Source: Rufibacter roseolus (GTDB taxonomy: Bacteria; Bacteroidota; Bacteroidia; Cytophagales; Hymenobacteraceae). From it: 64,000 bases of DNA. Location: positions 1,054,001 through 1,118,000 of the forward strand of contig NZ_JAFMSU010000003.1 in NCBI RefSeq assembly GCF_017916365.1, read 5' to 3'. Positions 19,436-29,033 of this stretch are shown piece by piece. Position numbers and translations under genes: made by a program. Under the pieces are notes generated by a model. The model ran no database searches and had not been told where the DNA came from. It saw nothing but the letters and a program-made list of their open reading frames with translations. Each line of letters starts with the position of its first letter. The stretch's first letter is position 1.

Positions 19436-19882
19436 TTACAGAGTCACAACCTTGCCGCCTGCTTTTTCAATAGCCTCTACTGCAGTTTGAGAGAATGCAT
19501 GCGCATGTACCTCAATGGCAGTAGTTAATTCGCCTCTTCCAAGAACTTTGATGTTATCATTCTTTGACGCTAAACCGTTGTCACGGAGAACAGCGAAGTC
19601 AATAACAGTAGATCCAGATTTAGAAGCTAAGTTCTGAAGAACATCAAGGTTAACAGCAGTGAACTCAATCCGGTTAATGTTTTTGAAACCGAATTTAGGC
19701 ACACGGCGTACCAAAGGCATCTGACCGCCTTCAAAACCTGCTTTAGAAGAATATCCTGAGCGAGATTTTGCCCCTTTATGTCCACGGGTAGAGGTACCAC
19801 CTCTACCAGAACCGGTACCACGACCAATTCTCTTCCGGTTCTTGGTAGAACCTTCAGCAGGCTTTAAATTACTTAAGTTCAT
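19436..19882 (-). CDS. rplO: Large ribosomal subunit protein uL15
   Basis: 148-residue L15, a late-assembling 50S protein. The Gly/Arg-rich N-terminal tail that threads into 23S rRNA is clear (RIGRGTGSGRGGTSTRGHKG), followed by the globular domain ending in AVEAIEKAGGKVVTL. Directly precedes secY in transcription. Confidence 0.97.
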   Translation of the reverse strand: MNLSNLKPAEGSTKNRKRIGRGTGSGRGGTSTRGHKGAKSRSGYSSKAGFEGGQMPLVRRVPKFGFKNINRIEFTAVNLDVLQNLASKSGSTVIDFAVLRDNGLASKNDNIKVLGRGELTTAIEVHAHAFSQTAVEAIEKAGGKVVTL

Positions 19883-19884
19883 TC

Positions 19885-20064
19885 TTAGACCTCCTTAACC
19901 GATACTAAATGTTGGATGCTGTTAACCATACCTGCAATCTGAGGGGTTAACTCTTTCGTTACAGTCTTATTGATTTTGCCAAGACCCAGAGCCTTCATGG
20001 TTCTTTTTTGTCTTTCAGGGCGGTCAATAATACTTTGGATCTGGGTGATTTCTACACTTGCCAT
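19885..20064 (-). CDS. rpmD: Large ribosomal subunit protein uL30
   Basis: 59-residue L30, read from the minus strand between rpsE and rplO. It starts MASVEITQIQSIIDRPERQ and ends IQHLVSVKEV, the usual short bacterial form. Two bases separate it from both neighbours. L30 is absent in some bacteria, so its presence is worth noting. Confidence 0.95.
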   Translation of the reverse strand: MASVEITQIQSIIDRPERQKRTMKALGLGKINKTVTKELTPQIAGMVNSIQHLVSVKEV

Positions 20065-20066
20065 AA

Positions 20067-20585
20067 TTACCCGTTGAATACACGTTGTAAACTGATTCCA
20101 CGCTGCTGAGCAACAACCAAAGGATCACGCATTTTGGAAAGCGCATCAAAAGTTGCTTTTACCACGTTGTGTGGGTTAGAAGAACCTTTTGACTTAGCCA
20201 ATACGTCTCTGATTCCAGCACTGTCAAACACAGCACGCATCGCACCACCGGCAATGATACCGGTACCAGCTGCGGCAGGCTTAATCAACACAAAACCACC
20301 AGAGAATTTACCTTCCATTGGATGTGGAACAGTGTGCTTAAACAAAGGAACACGAACCAGGTTTTTCTTGGCATCATCAATACCCTTTGCAATTGCATCA
20401 GTTACCTCGTTTGCCTTGCCTAAACCGTATCCTACAACACCGTTACCGTCACCTACTACTACAATGGCAGAAAAACTGAATCTTCTACCACCTTTCACAA
20501 CTTTAGCAACGCGGTTGATAGCTACTACGCGCTCTTTCAGCTCGATTTCGCTCGCTTTAATGCTTCTGATATTTAATTTAGACAT
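20067..20585 (-). CDS. rpsE: Small ribosomal subunit protein uS5
   Basis: 172-residue S5, which guards decoding accuracy and the mRNA entry region. The N-terminal double-stranded RNA-binding-like domain carries the [20 protein letters not shown] signature; the C-terminal domain includes [17 protein letters not shown]. Normal length. Confidence 0.97.
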   Translation of the reverse strand: MSKLNIRSIKASEIELKERVVAINRVAKVVKGGRRFSFSAIVVVGDGNGVVGYGLGKANEVTDAIAKGIDDAKKNLVRVPLFKHTVPHPMEGKFSGGFVLIKPAAAGTGIIAGGAMRAVFDSAGIRDVLAKSKGSSNPHNVVKATFDALSKMRDPLVVAQQRGISLQRVFNG

Positions 20586-20589
20586 GTTC

Positions 20590-20943
20590 TTAGAATTTTA
20601 GACCCGCTTCACGAGCCCCTTCTGCTAATGATTTAACACGACCATGGTACAGGTAACCACCTCTGTCAAAAACAACTTCAGTAATACCTGCAGCCAAAGC
20701 TTTAGCTGCAATGTCACGTCCAACCACAGTTGAAGATTCACTTTTGGTTGAAGTGGCTCCGCCTTCATTTACAGAAGATGAAGAACTTGCTAATGTAACA
20801 CCATTCACATCATCAATCAGCTGCGCATAAATAAACTTATTGCTTCTGAAGACAGACAGACGGGGACGCTGAGCAGTTCCAGACACCTTGTTACGGATGC
20901 TGCGACGAATTCTCAGTCTTCTTTTTGCTTTATCGAATGCCAT
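20590..20943 (-). CDS. rplR: Large ribosomal subunit protein uL18
   Basis: 117-residue L18, which binds 5S rRNA with L5. Core segments [19 protein letters not shown] and [19 protein letters not shown] are typical, as is the C-terminal [21 protein letters not shown] Ser/Thr-rich insertion ([18 protein letters not shown]) lies in the middle, longer than in E. coli. Confidence 0.97.
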   Translation of the reverse strand: MAFDKAKRRLRIRRSIRNKVSGTAQRPRLSVFRSNKFIYAQLIDDVNGVTLASSSSSVNEGGATSTKSESSTVVGRDIAAKALAAGITEVVFDRGGYLYHGRVKSLAEGAREAGLKF

Positions 20944-20951
20944 TTTCTTAC

Positions 20952-21506
20952 TTATTTAGAAGCAGTTTTACCAGCTTTTCTTCTAACAACCTCACCCACG
21001 AAACGAATACCTTTGCCTTTGTAAGGCTCAACTTTACGTAACGAGCGGATTTTGGCAGCTACCTGACCAATCAACTGCTTATCAATACCTTCTAAGGTGA
21101 TCACTGGAGCTTTACCTTTCTCAGTCACTGCCGTAGCAGTGATTTCCGGAGGAAGAGCTACGTAGATATTGTGAGAATATCCTAACGCAAGTTCCAGGCT
21201 TTGTCCTTGGGTTGTGGCCTTGAAACCAACACCTACCAATTCCAAAGAAACCTTATATCCTGTGCTCACACCAAAAACCATGTTATTGATAAGCGAGCGA
21301 TACAAACCGTGAAGGGCTTTGTGTCTTTTCTGCTCTGTTGGACGGGTTACTGTAAGTACCCCATCCTCAATAGCAACAGCAATGTCCGTATCAACTTGTG
21401 AAGAAAGGGTTCCTTTTGGCCCTTTCACTGTAACCAGGTTATCCTGGTTAACCAACACCTCTACACCTTGTGGGAGTGTGATTGGCAGTTTTCCTATCCG
21501 CGACAT
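20952..21506 (-). CDS. rplF: Large ribosomal subunit protein uL6
   Basis: 184-residue L6 at the base of the L7/L12 stalk. Two tandem L6 alpha/beta domains are visible: [16 protein letters not shown] at the start and the signature [20 protein letters not shown] near the end. Length is normal. Confidence 0.97.
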   Translation of the reverse strand: MSRIGKLPITLPQGVEVLVNQDNLVTVKGPKGTLSSQVDTDIAVAIEDGVLTVTRPTEQKRHKALHGLYRSLINNMVFGVSTGYKVSLELVGVGFKATTQGQSLELALGYSHNIYVALPPEITATAVTEKGKAPVITLEGIDKQLIGQVAAKIRSLRKVEPYKGKGIRFVGEVVRRKAGKTASK

Positions 21507-21515
21507 TTCTCCTGA

Positions 21516-21914
21516 TTAATACACGTAACACAATACTTCACCACCTACATTAAGGCCTCTGGCCTCTTTGTCAGTGATAACACCTTTGGAGGTTGACAGG
21601 ATGGCCACGCCATATCCATTCAACACTCGTGGCATCTCATCTAGATGCACATACTTACGGAGTCCCGGCTTACTGACTCTCTCAAGTTTCACGATAGCAG
21701 ACTGCTTGGTAGCGGGATCATACTTCAAGGCAATCTTAATTGTACCTTGAACTGAACTATCATCGAACTTGTAACTTTGAATATAACCTTTCTCGTAAAG
21801 AACTTTGGTTAATTCCTTTTTTATTTTGCTAGCCGGAATTTCAACTACACGGTGATTTGCCTTGATGGCATTCCGTAGTCTAGTTAAATAATCTGCTATC
21901 GGATCTGAATGCAT
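21516..21914 (-). CDS. rpsH: Small ribosomal subunit protein uS8
   Basis: 132-residue S8, a primary 16S rRNA binder and, in other bacteria, the translational regulator of the spc operon. MHSDPIADYLTRLRNA at the N-terminus and the C-terminal GVAILSTSKGVITDKEARG are diagnostic. An 86-base gap with a TATCTTTG box separates it from rpsN, so it may have an internal promoter. Confidence 0.97.
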   Translation of the reverse strand: MHSDPIADYLTRLRNAIKANHRVVEIPASKIKKELTKVLYEKGYIQSYKFDDSSVQGTIKIALKYDPATKQSAIVKLERVSKPGLRKYVHLDEMPRVLNGYGVAILSTSKGVITDKEARGLNVGGEVLCYVY

Positions 21915-21953
21915 TAGACTATATTTTTAGATTCCGCTCTTTTTAAGGAGCCG

Positions 21954-21961
21954 CAAAGATA
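21954..21961 (-). promoter_or_regulatory. Candidate internal promoter -7 box (TATCTTTG) before rpsH
   Basis: TAnnTTTG on the minus strand in the unusually long rpsN-rpsH gap, 40 bases before the rpsH start. The -33 region is not convincing. Confidence 0.4.
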
Positions 21962-22000
21962 CTAATGTTTTCCTAACTATAATAATGATAGGAGTAATAA

Positions 22001-22270
22001 TTACCAACTAGCCTTCGTTACTCCAGGAATCTTGCCGGCAGAAGCCATCTCTCTGAAAGTAACACGAGAGATGCCAAACTTACGCATATAGCCTCTTGGT
22101 CTTCCGGTTAATTTACATCTGTTATGTAACCGTACTGGAGAAGCGTTTTTAGGCAACTTATCTAGAGCTTCATAATCGCCAGCAGCTTTTAACTGAGCTC
22201 TTTTAGCTGCATACTTGGCAACTAACTTTTGTCTCTTGAGCTCTCTTGCTTTCGCTGATTCTTTAGCCAT
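22001..22270 (-). CDS. rpsN: Small ribosomal subunit protein uS14, zinc-free form
   Basis: 89-residue S14 of the 30S head. The length and the single Cys ([12 protein letters not shown]) show the zinc-independent long form; the zinc form is about 61 residues with four Cys. The C-terminal [20 protein letters not shown] is typical. Lies between rplE and rpsH. Confidence 0.97.
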   Translation of the reverse strand: MAKESAKARELKRQKLVAKYAAKRAQLKAAGDYEALDKLPKNASPVRLHNRCKLTGRPRGYMRKFGISRVTFREMASAGKIPGVTKASW

Positions 22271-22274
22271 TTCC

Positions 22275-22826
22275 TTATTTCTTTAATGATGCGAACGGTA
22301 AACCAAATCCTTTCAATAACTCCAGGCTTTCTTCATCTGTAGAAGCAGTAGTCACGAAAGTAATATCCATACCAGCAATAGACTTGATCTTGTCAATGCT
22401 GATCTCAGGGAAAATGATTTGCTCTTTAACCCCTAATGTATAGTTTCCGCGGCCATCAAAACCTTTGTCGCTGATACCTTTGAAGTCACGTACCCGTGGA
22501 AGGGCAATAGTAACCAAACGGTCAAGGAACTCATACATTCTCTCACCACGCAAGGTCACACGGGCACCAATTGGCATTCCTTCTCTCAACTTGAAGTTTG
22601 AGATAGAGTTTTTAGCCTTGGTTTGAACCGCTTTCTGGCCAGCAATGATAGTGAGTTCATCAACTCCAATGTCAACCAGTTTTTTATCTGCCACAGCATT
22701 ACCAATACCTCTGTTGATAGAGATTTTGGTAATCTTAGGCACTTGCATTATGCTCTTGTATTGAAACTTCTCTTTCAATGCAGGCACAATCTCTTTTGAA
22801 TACTTATCTTTTAGTCTAGCTGCCAT
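22275..22826 (-). CDS. rplE: Large ribosomal subunit protein uL5
   Basis: 183-residue L5, which binds 5S rRNA and contacts P-site tRNA and S13. Family signatures are [14 protein letters not shown] near residue 30, [21 protein letters not shown], and the C-terminal [10 protein letters not shown]. Normal length; rplX ends 2 bases upstream. Confidence 0.97.
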   Translation of the reverse strand: MAARLKDKYSKEIVPALKEKFQYKSIMQVPKITKISINRGIGNAVADKKLVDIGVDELTIIAGQKAVQTKAKNSISNFKLREGMPIGARVTLRGERMYEFLDRLVTIALPRVRDFKGISDKGFDGRGNYTLGVKEQIIFPEISIDKIKSIAGMDITFVTTASTDEESLELLKGFGLPFASLKK

Positions 22827-22827
22827 G

Positions 22828-23151
22828 TTAGATTAAATTTCCAGTTTTTTTGGAATAACGTTGAAGCTTACCGTCGTTGTTCAGCTTCTTACCGGTTCTA
22901 GTGGCAACATTTGTAGCAGGCTCTACTAACTGCACATTGCTGGCATGAATAGGAGCTTCTAATTTTACAATACCACCGTTAGGGTTTTTAGCGCTTGGCT
23001 TTTGGTGCTTAGAAACCAGGTTCAAACCTTCTACTACCACTTTCTGCTTATCAGTAAGCACAGAAGTAACAGTTCCTGTTTTGCCTTTATCATCACCAGC
23101 GATCACTTTTACAGTGTCGCCTTTCTTCACATGAAGTTTATGCTTTGACAT
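22828..23151 (-). CDS. rplX: Large ribosomal subunit protein uL24
   Basis: 107-residue L24, an early 50S assembly protein near the tunnel exit. The KOW motif is at the N-terminus ([19 protein letters not shown]), followed by [20 protein letters not shown]. Located between rplN and rplE as usual. Confidence 0.97.
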   Translation of the reverse strand: MSKHKLHVKKGDTVKVIAGDDKGKTGTVTSVLTDKQKVVVEGLNLVSKHQKPSAKNPNGGIVKLEAPIHASNVQLVEPATNVATRTGKKLNNDGKLQRYSKKTGNLI

Positions 23152-23171
23152 CTTGTTTTCTCTTCTCGTAT

Positions 23172-23540
23172 TTAAATTACTTCAGGAGCCAAAGAAACAA
23201 TTTTCATAAACTGTCTTTCACGTAACTCACGGGCAACTGGCCCAAAGATACGAGTACCACGTGGCTCATCGTTGTTGTTCAATAACACCGCGGCGTTATC
23301 ATCAAAACGAATATAAGAACCGTCTTTACGACGAACTTCTTTCTTGGTGCGAACAATCACAGCTTTGTGAACAGTTCCCTTTTTTACGTTTCCTGAGGAA
23401 AGAGCAGATTTTACGGTAACAACAATTTTATCACCAACAGAGGCGTATTTTTTTCCTGTTCCACCCAATACACGGATGACCAGAACCTCTTTTGCTCCGC
23501 TGTTATCAGCAACAGTAAGTCTCGATTCTTGTTGTATCAT
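23172..23540 (-). CDS. rplN: Large ribosomal subunit protein uL14
   Basis: 122-residue L14, which forms inter-subunit bridges and is the docking site for the silencing factor Rsf[21 protein letters not shown] at the start and [20 protein letters not shown] near the end are diagnostic. Exact family length. Confidence 0.97.
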   Translation of the reverse strand: MIQQESRLTVADNSGAKEVLVIRVLGGTGKKYASVGDKIVVTVKSALSSGNVKKGTVHKAVIVRTKKEVRRKDGSYIRFDDNAAVLLNNNDEPRGTRIFGPVARELRERQFMKIVSLAPEVI

Positions 23541-23541
23541 T

Positions 23542-23799
23542 TTATTTAGCTCTTTCTACGATTTCAACTAAGCGCCAATTTTTATTTTTGCTCAATGGTC
23601 TTGTTTCCATGATGCGTACAGTATCACCGATACCGCACTCATTGTTCTCATCATGGGCCATGAACTTCTTGGACTTGGAAACAAATTTCCCGTAAATGGG
23701 GTGTTTCACTTTGCTTTCCACAATAACAGTGATGGACTTGTCCATCTTGTTACTTACCACGCGTCCAGTTTTTTCTTTTCTTAGATTTCTCGTCTCCAT
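23542..23799 (-). CDS. rpsQ: Small ribosomal subunit protein uS17
   Basis: 85-residue OB-fold S17, a primary 16S rRNA binder. Key segments are [19 protein letters not shown] and the signature [20 protein letters not shown]. One base separates it from rplN. Confidence 0.97.
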   Translation of the reverse strand: METRNLRKEKTGRVVSNKMDKSITVIVESKVKHPIYGKFVSKSKKFMAHDENNECGIGDTVRIMETRPLSKNKNWRLVEIVERAK

Positions 23800-23810
23800 G
23801 GTTTTCTATC

Positions 23811-24005
23811 TTAGCCATTGAGCTCCAGAGAGCGCAGTTGCGTCTCCAGCCTGGCGATGGTTTTTCTAGTAAGCTTAATTCTTGATGGGTTCTCAAGCGG
23901 AGAGATAGCATGAGCAAACTGCAAGTTCACCAGGTTGTTTCTCTCTGTTGTAAGTTGCTCTTTCACTTCATTGAGTGAAAGAGCTTTGATTTCAGATTGC
24001 TTCAT
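23811..24005 (-). CDS. rpmC: Large ribosomal subunit protein uL29
   Basis: 64-residue helical L29 at the tunnel exit, next to the trigger factor and SRP docking site. KQSEIKALSLNEVKEQLTTE and LTRKTIARLETQLRSLE are typical. Two bases separate it from rplP. Confidence 0.96.
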   Translation of the reverse strand: MKQSEIKALSLNEVKEQLTTERNNLVNLQFAHAISPLENPSRIKLTRKTIARLETQLRSLELNG

Positions 24006-24007
24006 GA

Positions 24008-24430
24008 CTATTTCTCAACGTAATCTCTACGTACTACAAATTTAGTTCTCACTGGTAGCTTTTGAGCAGCCAGTCGTAAAGACTCTTGAGCTACTTCTAG
24101 CGACACTCCATCAGATTCAAACATGATGGTACCTGGTTTAACCACGGCTACCCAGTATTCCGGAGATCCTTTACCCTTACCCATCCGTACCTCTGCAGGC
24201 TTTTTGGTGATAGGCTTGTCAGGGAAAATTCGAATCCATACTTGGCCTTCCCGTTTCATTGCACGTGTCATAGCGATACGAGCGGCTTCAATTTGACGGG
24301 CAGTGATCCAAGAGGCTTCTAATGATTTGATGGCGAAAGAACCAAAGGAAATTGTGCTTCCTCTGTGCGCAAGACCGGTTACCCGGCCTTTCTGCATCTT
24401 TCTATATTTGGTCCGTTTTGGCTGTAACAT
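24008..24430 (-). CDS. rplP: Large ribosomal subunit protein uL16
   Basis: 140-residue L16, near the A site and needed for late 50S maturation. [20 protein letters not shown] at the start, [19 protein letters not shown], and the [19 protein letters not shown] region, which houses the hydroxylatable Arg in some species. Exact family length. Confidence 0.97.
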   Translation of the reverse strand: MLQPKRTKYRKMQKGRVTGLAHRGSTISFGSFAIKSLEASWITARQIEAARIAMTRAMKREGQVWIRIFPDKPITKKPAEVRMGKGKGSPEYWVAVVKPGTIMFESDGVSLEVAQESLRLAAQKLPVRTKFVVRRDYVEK

Positions 24431-24456
24431 TTCTTAAATTCCTAAAAATTGAACAA

Positions 24457-25257
24457 CTACTTGCGTTTTGGTCTGTTATCACCACCACGCTTTTGGTTGG
24501 CATCTGCAGGACGCTTGTTGCGGTTGTTGTCTCTGCGATCACCGCGGTCATTGCCTCTCTCGCCTCTTTCGTTGCGAGGACCGGCAGATTGACCACCACT
24601 TTGTTGACCAGCGTTAGGAGATAAGTCACGCTTACCGAACACTTCTCCTTTGAAGATCCACACTTTGATACCCAGTTTACCGTACACGGTCTGAGCTTCT
24701 GATAAGGCATAGTCAATATCAGCACGCAAGGTATGCAAAGGAGTACGCCCTTCTTTGTAGTGCTCAGTACGGGCCATCTCGGCACCACCTAAACGACCAG
24801 ATACTTGGATTTTGATACCTTCAGCACCTACTCTGATGGCAGAAGCAATTGCTTGTTTCATAGCTCTTCTAAAAGAGATACGCGCCTGCAATTGTTGGGC
24901 AACTGATTCACCTACCAGTTTAGCATCCAGTTCAGGACGCTTAATTTCAAAGATGTTGATCTGAACATCTTTGCTGGTGATTTTCTTCAGCTCTTCTTTG
25001 ATTTTATCAACCTCTTGGCCACCTTTTCCAATCACCACGCCTGGACGGGCAGTGTTGATAGTGATGGTAATTCTCTTAAGGGTTCTTTCGATGATGATTT
25101 TAGAAATACCTCCTTTTGGAATACGGGCAAGGATGTATTTACGGATCTTCTCGTCTTCGATCAGTTTATCAGCGAAATCCTTTCCTCCGAACCAATTAGA
25201 GTCCCAGCCTTTAACAATACCTAGTCTTAGGCCTACTGGATTAACTTTTTGTCCCAT
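24457..25257 (-). CDS. rpsC: Small ribosomal subunit protein uS3 with basic C-terminal tail
   Basis: 266-residue S3 at the mRNA entry channel. The KH domain contains [20 protein letters not shown] (GKGG loop) and the C-terminal domain includes [20 protein letters not shown]. The last 45 or so residues are a low-complexity Arg/Gly/Asn/Asp tail ([19 protein letters not shown]); E. coli S3 is 233 residues. The tail resembles RNA-binding RGG-type disorder. Confidence 0.96.
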   Translation of the reverse strand: MGQKVNPVGLRLGIVKGWDSNWFGGKDFADKLIEDEKIRKYILARIPKGGISKIIIERTLKRITITINTARPGVVIGKGGQEVDKIKEELKKITSKDVQINIFEIKRPELDAKLVGESVAQQLQARISFRRAMKQAIASAIRVGAEGIKIQVSGRLGGAEMARTEHYKEGRTPLHTLRADIDYALSEAQTVYGKLGIKVWIFKGEVFGKRDLSPNAGQQSGGQSAGPRNERGERGNDRGDRRDNNRNKRPADANQKRGGDNRPKRK

Positions 25258-25262
25258 TTTAA

Positions 25263-25649
25263 CTATTTGGCTTCGTTAGAGGTAGATGTTTCAACTGTCT
25301 CCACTTCCACTTTAGAATCAATCACAAGTGTCACGTGGTTAGATCTTTTTCTGATTCTGTGGCCACGACCCTGAGGAGCAGGACGCAGACGCTTCAGCAT
25401 CTTTCCTTCATCTACTCTAATCTCTTTAATATATAGATTAGCATCTTCAATGCGGGCATCTTCGTTAGCTGCTTGCCAGTTAGATAAGGCAGACAAAAGA
25501 AGTTTCTCCAGTTTAGGAGCGCCGGAATTAGCAGTGAATTTGAGTAAACCTAATGCTTGGGTAACTCTTTTACCACGGATTAAGTTCGCAACCAATCTCA
25601 TCTTACGCGGTGAGCTTGGTACATTGTTTAATTTAGCTACCGCTTCCAT
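25263..25649 (-). CDS. rplV: Large ribosomal subunit protein uL22
   Basis: 128-residue L22, whose beta-hairpin lines the exit tunnel. Family segments [20 protein letters not shown] and the tunnel-loop region [20 protein letters not shown] are intact. It ends in a short acidic/Thr tail ([15 protein letters not shown]). Its start overlaps the rpsS stop by one base. Confidence 0.97.
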   Translation of the reverse strand: MEAVAKLNNVPSSPRKMRLVANLIRGKRVTQALGLLKFTANSGAPKLEKLLLSALSNWQAANEDARIEDANLYIKEIRVDEGKMLKRLRPAPQGRGHRIRKRSNHVTLVIDSKVEVETVETSTSNEAK

Positions 25650-25927
25650 TATCTTTTACCTTTATCTTTCTTAGCAATATGGCCTCTGAAGTTTCTGGTA
25701 GGGGCAAATTCACCTAATTTGTGACCCACCATATTCTCAGTTACATACACTGGGATGAACTTATTTCCGTTGTGTACCGCAAACGTATGGCCTACGAAAT
25801 CTGGAGAGATCATGGAACGGCGTGACCAGGTCTTGATCACCGCTTTCTTTCCAGACTCATCCATTGTCTGCACTTTTCTATCGAGCCTGTAGTCAATATA
25901 AGGCCCTTTTTTTAATGATCTTGCCAT
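25649..25927 (-). CDS. rpsS: Small ribosomal subunit protein uS19
   Basis: 92-residue S19 of the 30S head. [18 protein letters not shown] at the start and the signature [20 protein letters not shown] near the end. Stop and the rplV start share one base, suggesting coupled translation. Confidence 0.97.
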   Translation of the reverse strand: MARSLKKGPYIDYRLDRKVQTMDESGKKAVIKTWSRRSMISPDFVGHTFAVHNGNKFIPVYVTENMVGHKLGEFAPTRNFRGHIAKKDKGKR

Positions 25928-25930
25928 TAC

Positions 25931-26755
25931 TTATTTCTTCCTTCTATTAACAATCAGGTTCTCGGAGAATTTATTTTTGTTTCTGGTCTTCTTACCTTTT
26001 GCGTACAGACCTTTACGTGATCTTGGGTGACCACCTGATGACTTACCTTCACCACCGCCCATTGGGTGATCTACAGGGTTCATGGCAACACCTCTCACTC
26101 TTGGTCTGATACCCATCCATCTGCTACGTCCGGCTTTACCAAGCTTCACGTTCATGTGGTCAGCGTTAGATACGGTACCTACTGTAGCCATACAGTTAAC
26201 CAGTACCATTCTCATTTCACCGGAAGGTAATTTCAAGGTAGCGTAACGGCCTTCACGGGCTACAAGCTGTGCGTAAGAACCTGCACTTCTTGCCAGAACC
26301 GCTCCCTGACCAGGAGCTAACTCAATGTTATGAACAATGGTACCTAGTGGAATATCAGAAAGCGGTAACGCGTTACCTACTTCTGGAGCCACACCAGGAC
26401 CTGATACTACAGTAGAATCAACAGCCAAGCCTGCAGGAGCAATGATATAAGCTTTCTCACCATCCGCGTAGTACAGCAAGGCAATGCGGGCTGTTCTGTT
26501 TGGATCGTACTCAATAGCTTTTACCGTTGCAGGAACCCCATATTTGGTTCTTTTGAAGTCGATGATACGGAATTTCTTTTTGTGACCGCCGCCAATGTAG
26601 CGCATGGTCATCTTTCCGTCATCGTTGCGTCCACCAGATTTTTTCTTGGATGCCAACAAAGATTTCTCCGGCTCGCTCTTCGTGATTTCAGTGAAGGCAG
26701 GCGCTACTCTAAATCTTTGACCTGGTGTTGTCGGTCTTAGTTTTCTTAATGCCAT
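25931..26755 (-). CDS. rplB: Large ribosomal subunit protein uL2
   Basis: 274-residue L2, required for peptidyl transferase activity and subunit joining. The C-terminal signature [20 protein letters not shown] contains the conserved His near the active centre. The N-terminal RNA-binding OB-like and SH3-like domains are complete. Normal length. Confidence 0.97.
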   Translation of the reverse strand: MALRKLRPTTPGQRFRVAPAFTEITKSEPEKSLLASKKKSGGRNDDGKMTMRYIGGGHKKKFRIIDFKRTKYGVPATVKAIEYDPNRTARIALLYYADGEKAYIIAPAGLAVDSTVVSGPGVAPEVGNALPLSDIPLGTIVHNIELAPGQGAVLARSAGSYAQLVAREGRYATLKLPSGEMRMVLVNCMATVGTVSNADHMNVKLGKAGRSRWMGIRPRVRGVAMNPVDHPMGGGEGKSSGGHPRSRKGLYAKGKKTRNKNKFSENLIVNRRKK

Positions 26756-26767
26756 TCTATTATTTGC

Positions 26768-27055
26768 TTATATTCCGCTATAGAAATCGATTACTTCCCC
26801 TGCTTTCAAAGTAACAATCGCCTTCTTAGAGGATGCTGTGCGGCCTGTAACAACACCAGACTTGGTGTTGCGAGACTTCAATTTGCCTTGGGTTCTCATA
26901 GTAGAAATCTTCTCTACTGTTACACCGTAACGTGACTGGATCGCTTTCTTGATCTCAATCTTATTTGCTTTTCTATCAACCTCAAAAGCATATTTACCTA
27001 CTTCGTTCAAAGCGGTAAGCTTCTCAGTCAATAATGGTCTTTTCAGGATACTCAT
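26768..27055 (-). CDS. rplW: Large ribosomal subunit protein uL23
   Basis: 95-residue L23 at the tunnel exit, a docking site for trigger factor and SRP. LKRPLLTEKLTALNEVGKYA and the RKANKIEIKKAIQSRYGV motif are visible. Its start overlaps the rplD stop by one base. Confidence 0.97.
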   Translation of the reverse strand: MSILKRPLLTEKLTALNEVGKYAFEVDRKANKIEIKKAIQSRYGVTVEKISTMRTQGKLKSRNTKSGVVTGRTASSKKAIVTLKAGEVIDFYSGI

Positions 27056-27687
27056 TATTTCGATGTGTAAATTTCTTCAAAAACAGAAAGAGATTCCTCT
27101 AAACAAACTACTTTGTCTGCGTTCAACAAGTCATAAGTTGTCAAAGCACCTGGAGTAGCCACCTTTACCTTAGGCAGGTTTCTGCTAGACAGAACCACGT
27201 TGGTATCAACATCTTTCGTAACGATCAATGTCTTTCTAGTGCCCACGTTCAAGCCTTGCAGTATGGCTGCGAAGCTCTTTGTTTTTGGAGTATCAATGGT
27301 GATGTTATCAACTAACACCAGACGCTCATCTTTAGCCAAAGTTGAAAGTGCTGACAATCTTGCCAGAGACTTCAACTTCTTGTTCAATTTGAAGCTATAG
27401 TTTCTTGGTCTTGGACCAAATACACGACCACCACCAACAAAAACTGGGGCTTTCAAAGAACCAGCTCTGGCTCCGCCTGTACCTTTTTGACGTTTGATCT
27501 TTTTGGTAGAACCGGCAACCTCATTGCGCTCTTTCGCTTTGTGGGTACCTTGGCGCTGGTTAGCTAAGTATTGCTTAACATCCAGATACATGGCGTGTTC
27601 GTTAGGCTCAACCCCGAACACAGACTCAGGAAGGGTTACTTTCCTTCCGGTATCTTCGCCTTTACTATTGAAAACTGATAGCTCCAT
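27055..27687 (-). CDS. rplD: Large ribosomal subunit protein uL4
   Basis: 210-residue L4, lining the exit tunnel and, in E. coli, an autogenous regulator of the S10 operon. The tunnel-loop region KKIKRQKGTGGARAGSLKAP is intact. The start at 27687 (MELSVFNSKGE) is chosen because it lies one base past the rplC stop; an in-frame codon at 27699 would overlap rplC and add four residues. Confidence 0.96.
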   Translation of the reverse strand: MELSVFNSKGEDTGRKVTLPESVFGVEPNEHAMYLDVKQYLANQRQGTHKAKERNEVAGSTKKIKRQKGTGGARAGSLKAPVFVGGGRVFGPRPRNYSFKLNKKLKSLARLSALSTLAKDERLVLVDNITIDTPKTKSFAAILQGLNVGTRKTLIVTKDVDTNVVLSSRNLPKVKVATPGALTTYDLLNADKVVCLEESLSVFEEIYTSK

Positions 27688-27688
27688 C

Positions 27689-28309
27689 TTATTTCTCAAC
27701 TACAATAAATGAATTTTTAGCGCCTGGGATAGAACCGCTAACTACAAGTACATTTTGCTCAGGCAGGACACGTAACACGCGCAGGTTTTGAACCTTCACG
27801 CGGTCGCCACCCATTCTACCAGCCATGCGCATTCCTTTGAATACTCTTGATGGCCATGAGCAGGCTCCAATTGAACCAGGGTGTCTTGCTCTGTTGTGCT
27901 GACCGTGGGTCTGCCCGCCAACACCACTGAAGTTGTAGCGTTTCACTACCCCTTGGAAACCTTTACCTTTTGAAGTTCCAACTACATCAACGAATTCGTT
28001 CTCTTCGAAAAGGTTTACATCTACTGTATCTCCCAGGGAGAAAGAGGCAACATCGTCTAATCTAAACTCTACTAATTTCTTCTTAGCAGTGGTGTTAGCT
28101 TTTGCGAAGTGTCCGGCAAGCGCCTTGCTTACTCTTTTTACCTTCTTCTCTCCGTACCCAAGCTGAACAGCGGTATAGCCGTCTGTTTCCTGCGTCTTAA
28201 CCTGAGTTACTACGCATGGTCCTGCTTGAATCAAAGTACAGGCCACGCTCTTCCCTTCAGGAGTGAAGAGGCTTGTCATTCCGATTTTCTTACCGATAAT
28301 TCCAGGCAT
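27689..28309 (-). CDS. rplC: Large ribosomal subunit protein uL3
   Basis: 206-residue L3, a 50S assembly initiator near the peptidyl transferase centre. The segment [20 protein letters not shown] includes the Gln methylated by PrmB in other bacteria. It is first in this co-directional S10/spc/alpha run of the window, because rpsJ is separated by a 408-base gap with a terminator. Confidence 0.97.
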   Translation of the reverse strand: MPGIIGKKIGMTSLFTPEGKSVACTLIQAGPCVVTQVKTQETDGYTAVQLGYGEKKVKRVSKALAGHFAKANTTAKKKLVEFRLDDVASFSLGDTVDVNLFEENEFVDVVGTSKGKGFQGVVKRYNFSGVGGQTHGQHNRARHPGSIGACSWPSRVFKGMRMAGRMGGDRVKVQNLRVLRVLPEQNVLVVSGSIPGAKNSFIVVEK

Positions 28310-28371
28310 TCTACTTTTTTATTTAAACAATTAAAATTAACATCCCGTAATAGGGTCTATTTTCGGGAGTG

Positions 28372-28402
28372 CAAAGTTCTATATTTAATTTTTATTTTAC
28401 AA
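28372..28402 (-). promoter_or_regulatory. Candidate rplC promoter
   Basis: On the minus strand, TTG (28402-28400), a 20-base AT-rich spacer, then GAACTTTG (28379-28372), which matches seven of eight bases' worth of the TAnnTTTG pattern. The start codon is 63 bases downstream. Confidence 0.5.
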
Positions 28403-28522
28403 GCTATCCTAAATTATTTGTTTTCAGATACTAAGGTATTTTCACCTCTGTACTTACCCTTAGGTCACTCATAAGTAGGTCGTTAACTTTCCTGCATAGG
28501 AAATGATTCCAACCTCTTGGCT

Positions 28523-28560
28523 GTTTTCAGGCTTATTTTGCGAAATCTGGTCTAAAACAC
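28523..28560. repeat. Intergenic palindrome, copy g
   Basis: GTTTTCAGGCTTATTTTG and GAAATCTGGTCTAAAAC arms in the rpsJ-rplC gap; a degenerate copy. Confidence 0.55.
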
Positions 28561-28613
28561 CTTTCTTCACTCCTTCTCACTCCATATCAAATGGAGGTAT
28601 TTCCAGGCCAACC

Positions 28614-28652
28614 TATTTTCAGGTCATTTTCACCAAAACAGCACTAAAACAG
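28614..28652. repeat. Intergenic palindrome, copy h
   Basis: TATTTTCAGGTCATTTTC and AAAACAGCACTAAAACA arms. Second copy in the same gap, 53 bases from copy g and 20 bases from the rpsJ terminator. Confidence 0.55.
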
Positions 28653-28672
28653 ATTTCCTGTTGCGGCACAAA

Positions 28673-28700
28673 AAAAGGGAGAGGTTACCCTCTCCCTTTT
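28673..28700 (-). terminator. Terminator after rpsJ
   Basis: 12-bp stem AAAAGGGAGAGG / CCTCTCCCTTTT with a 4-base loop; the minus strand continues into a run of T. Confidence 0.85.
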
Positions 28701-28717
28701 ATATTGAGTGTTGCTTA

Positions 28718-29023
28718 TCAAACTTTGATTTCAACATCAACGCCACTTGGTAATTCAAGTTTCATCAATGCGTCTACCGTTTTAGAAGAAGTAGAGTAGA
28801 TGTCTACTAATCTCTTATAGGTGCAAAGTTGGAATTGCTCTCTTGCTTTCTTGTTCACGTGTGGTGAACGAAGTACAGTGAAGATATCTTTTTCGGTAGG
28901 CAAAGGAATAGGACCACTCACGATCGCACCAGTTGCTTTTACCGCTTTCACGATTTTCTCTGATGATTTATCAACCAGATTGTGATCGTAAGATTTCAGT
29001 TTGATTCTGATCTTTTGATTCAT
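28718..29023 (-). CDS. rpsJ: Small ribosomal subunit protein uS10
   Basis: 101-residue S10 of the 30S head, also the NusE antitermination partner. [20 protein letters not shown] and the signature [20 protein letters not shown] are intact. Here it closes the str run after fusA and is cut off from the S10-operon genes by a terminator. Confidence 0.97.
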   Translation of the reverse strand: MNQKIRIKLKSYDHNLVDKSSEKIVKAVKATGAIVSGPIPLPTEKDIFTVLRSPHVNKKAREQFQLCTYKRLVDIYSTSSKTVDALMKLELPSGVDVEIKV

Positions 29024-29033
29024 TCTATTTCAA

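Larger units (their letters stand above)
28310..28717. other. Gap between rpsJ and rplC
   Basis: 408 bases without a gene. It holds the rpsJ terminator (28673-28700), two palindrome copies (28523-28560, 28614-28652), a likely rplC promoter (28372-28402) and an AT-rich leader of about 60 bases. Confidence 0.8.

Noticed and set aside
24402-24788. Alternative minus-strand frame over the rpsC 3' half
   Set aside because: Overlaps rpsC out of frame; composition reflects the Arg/Gly-rich tail of S3.
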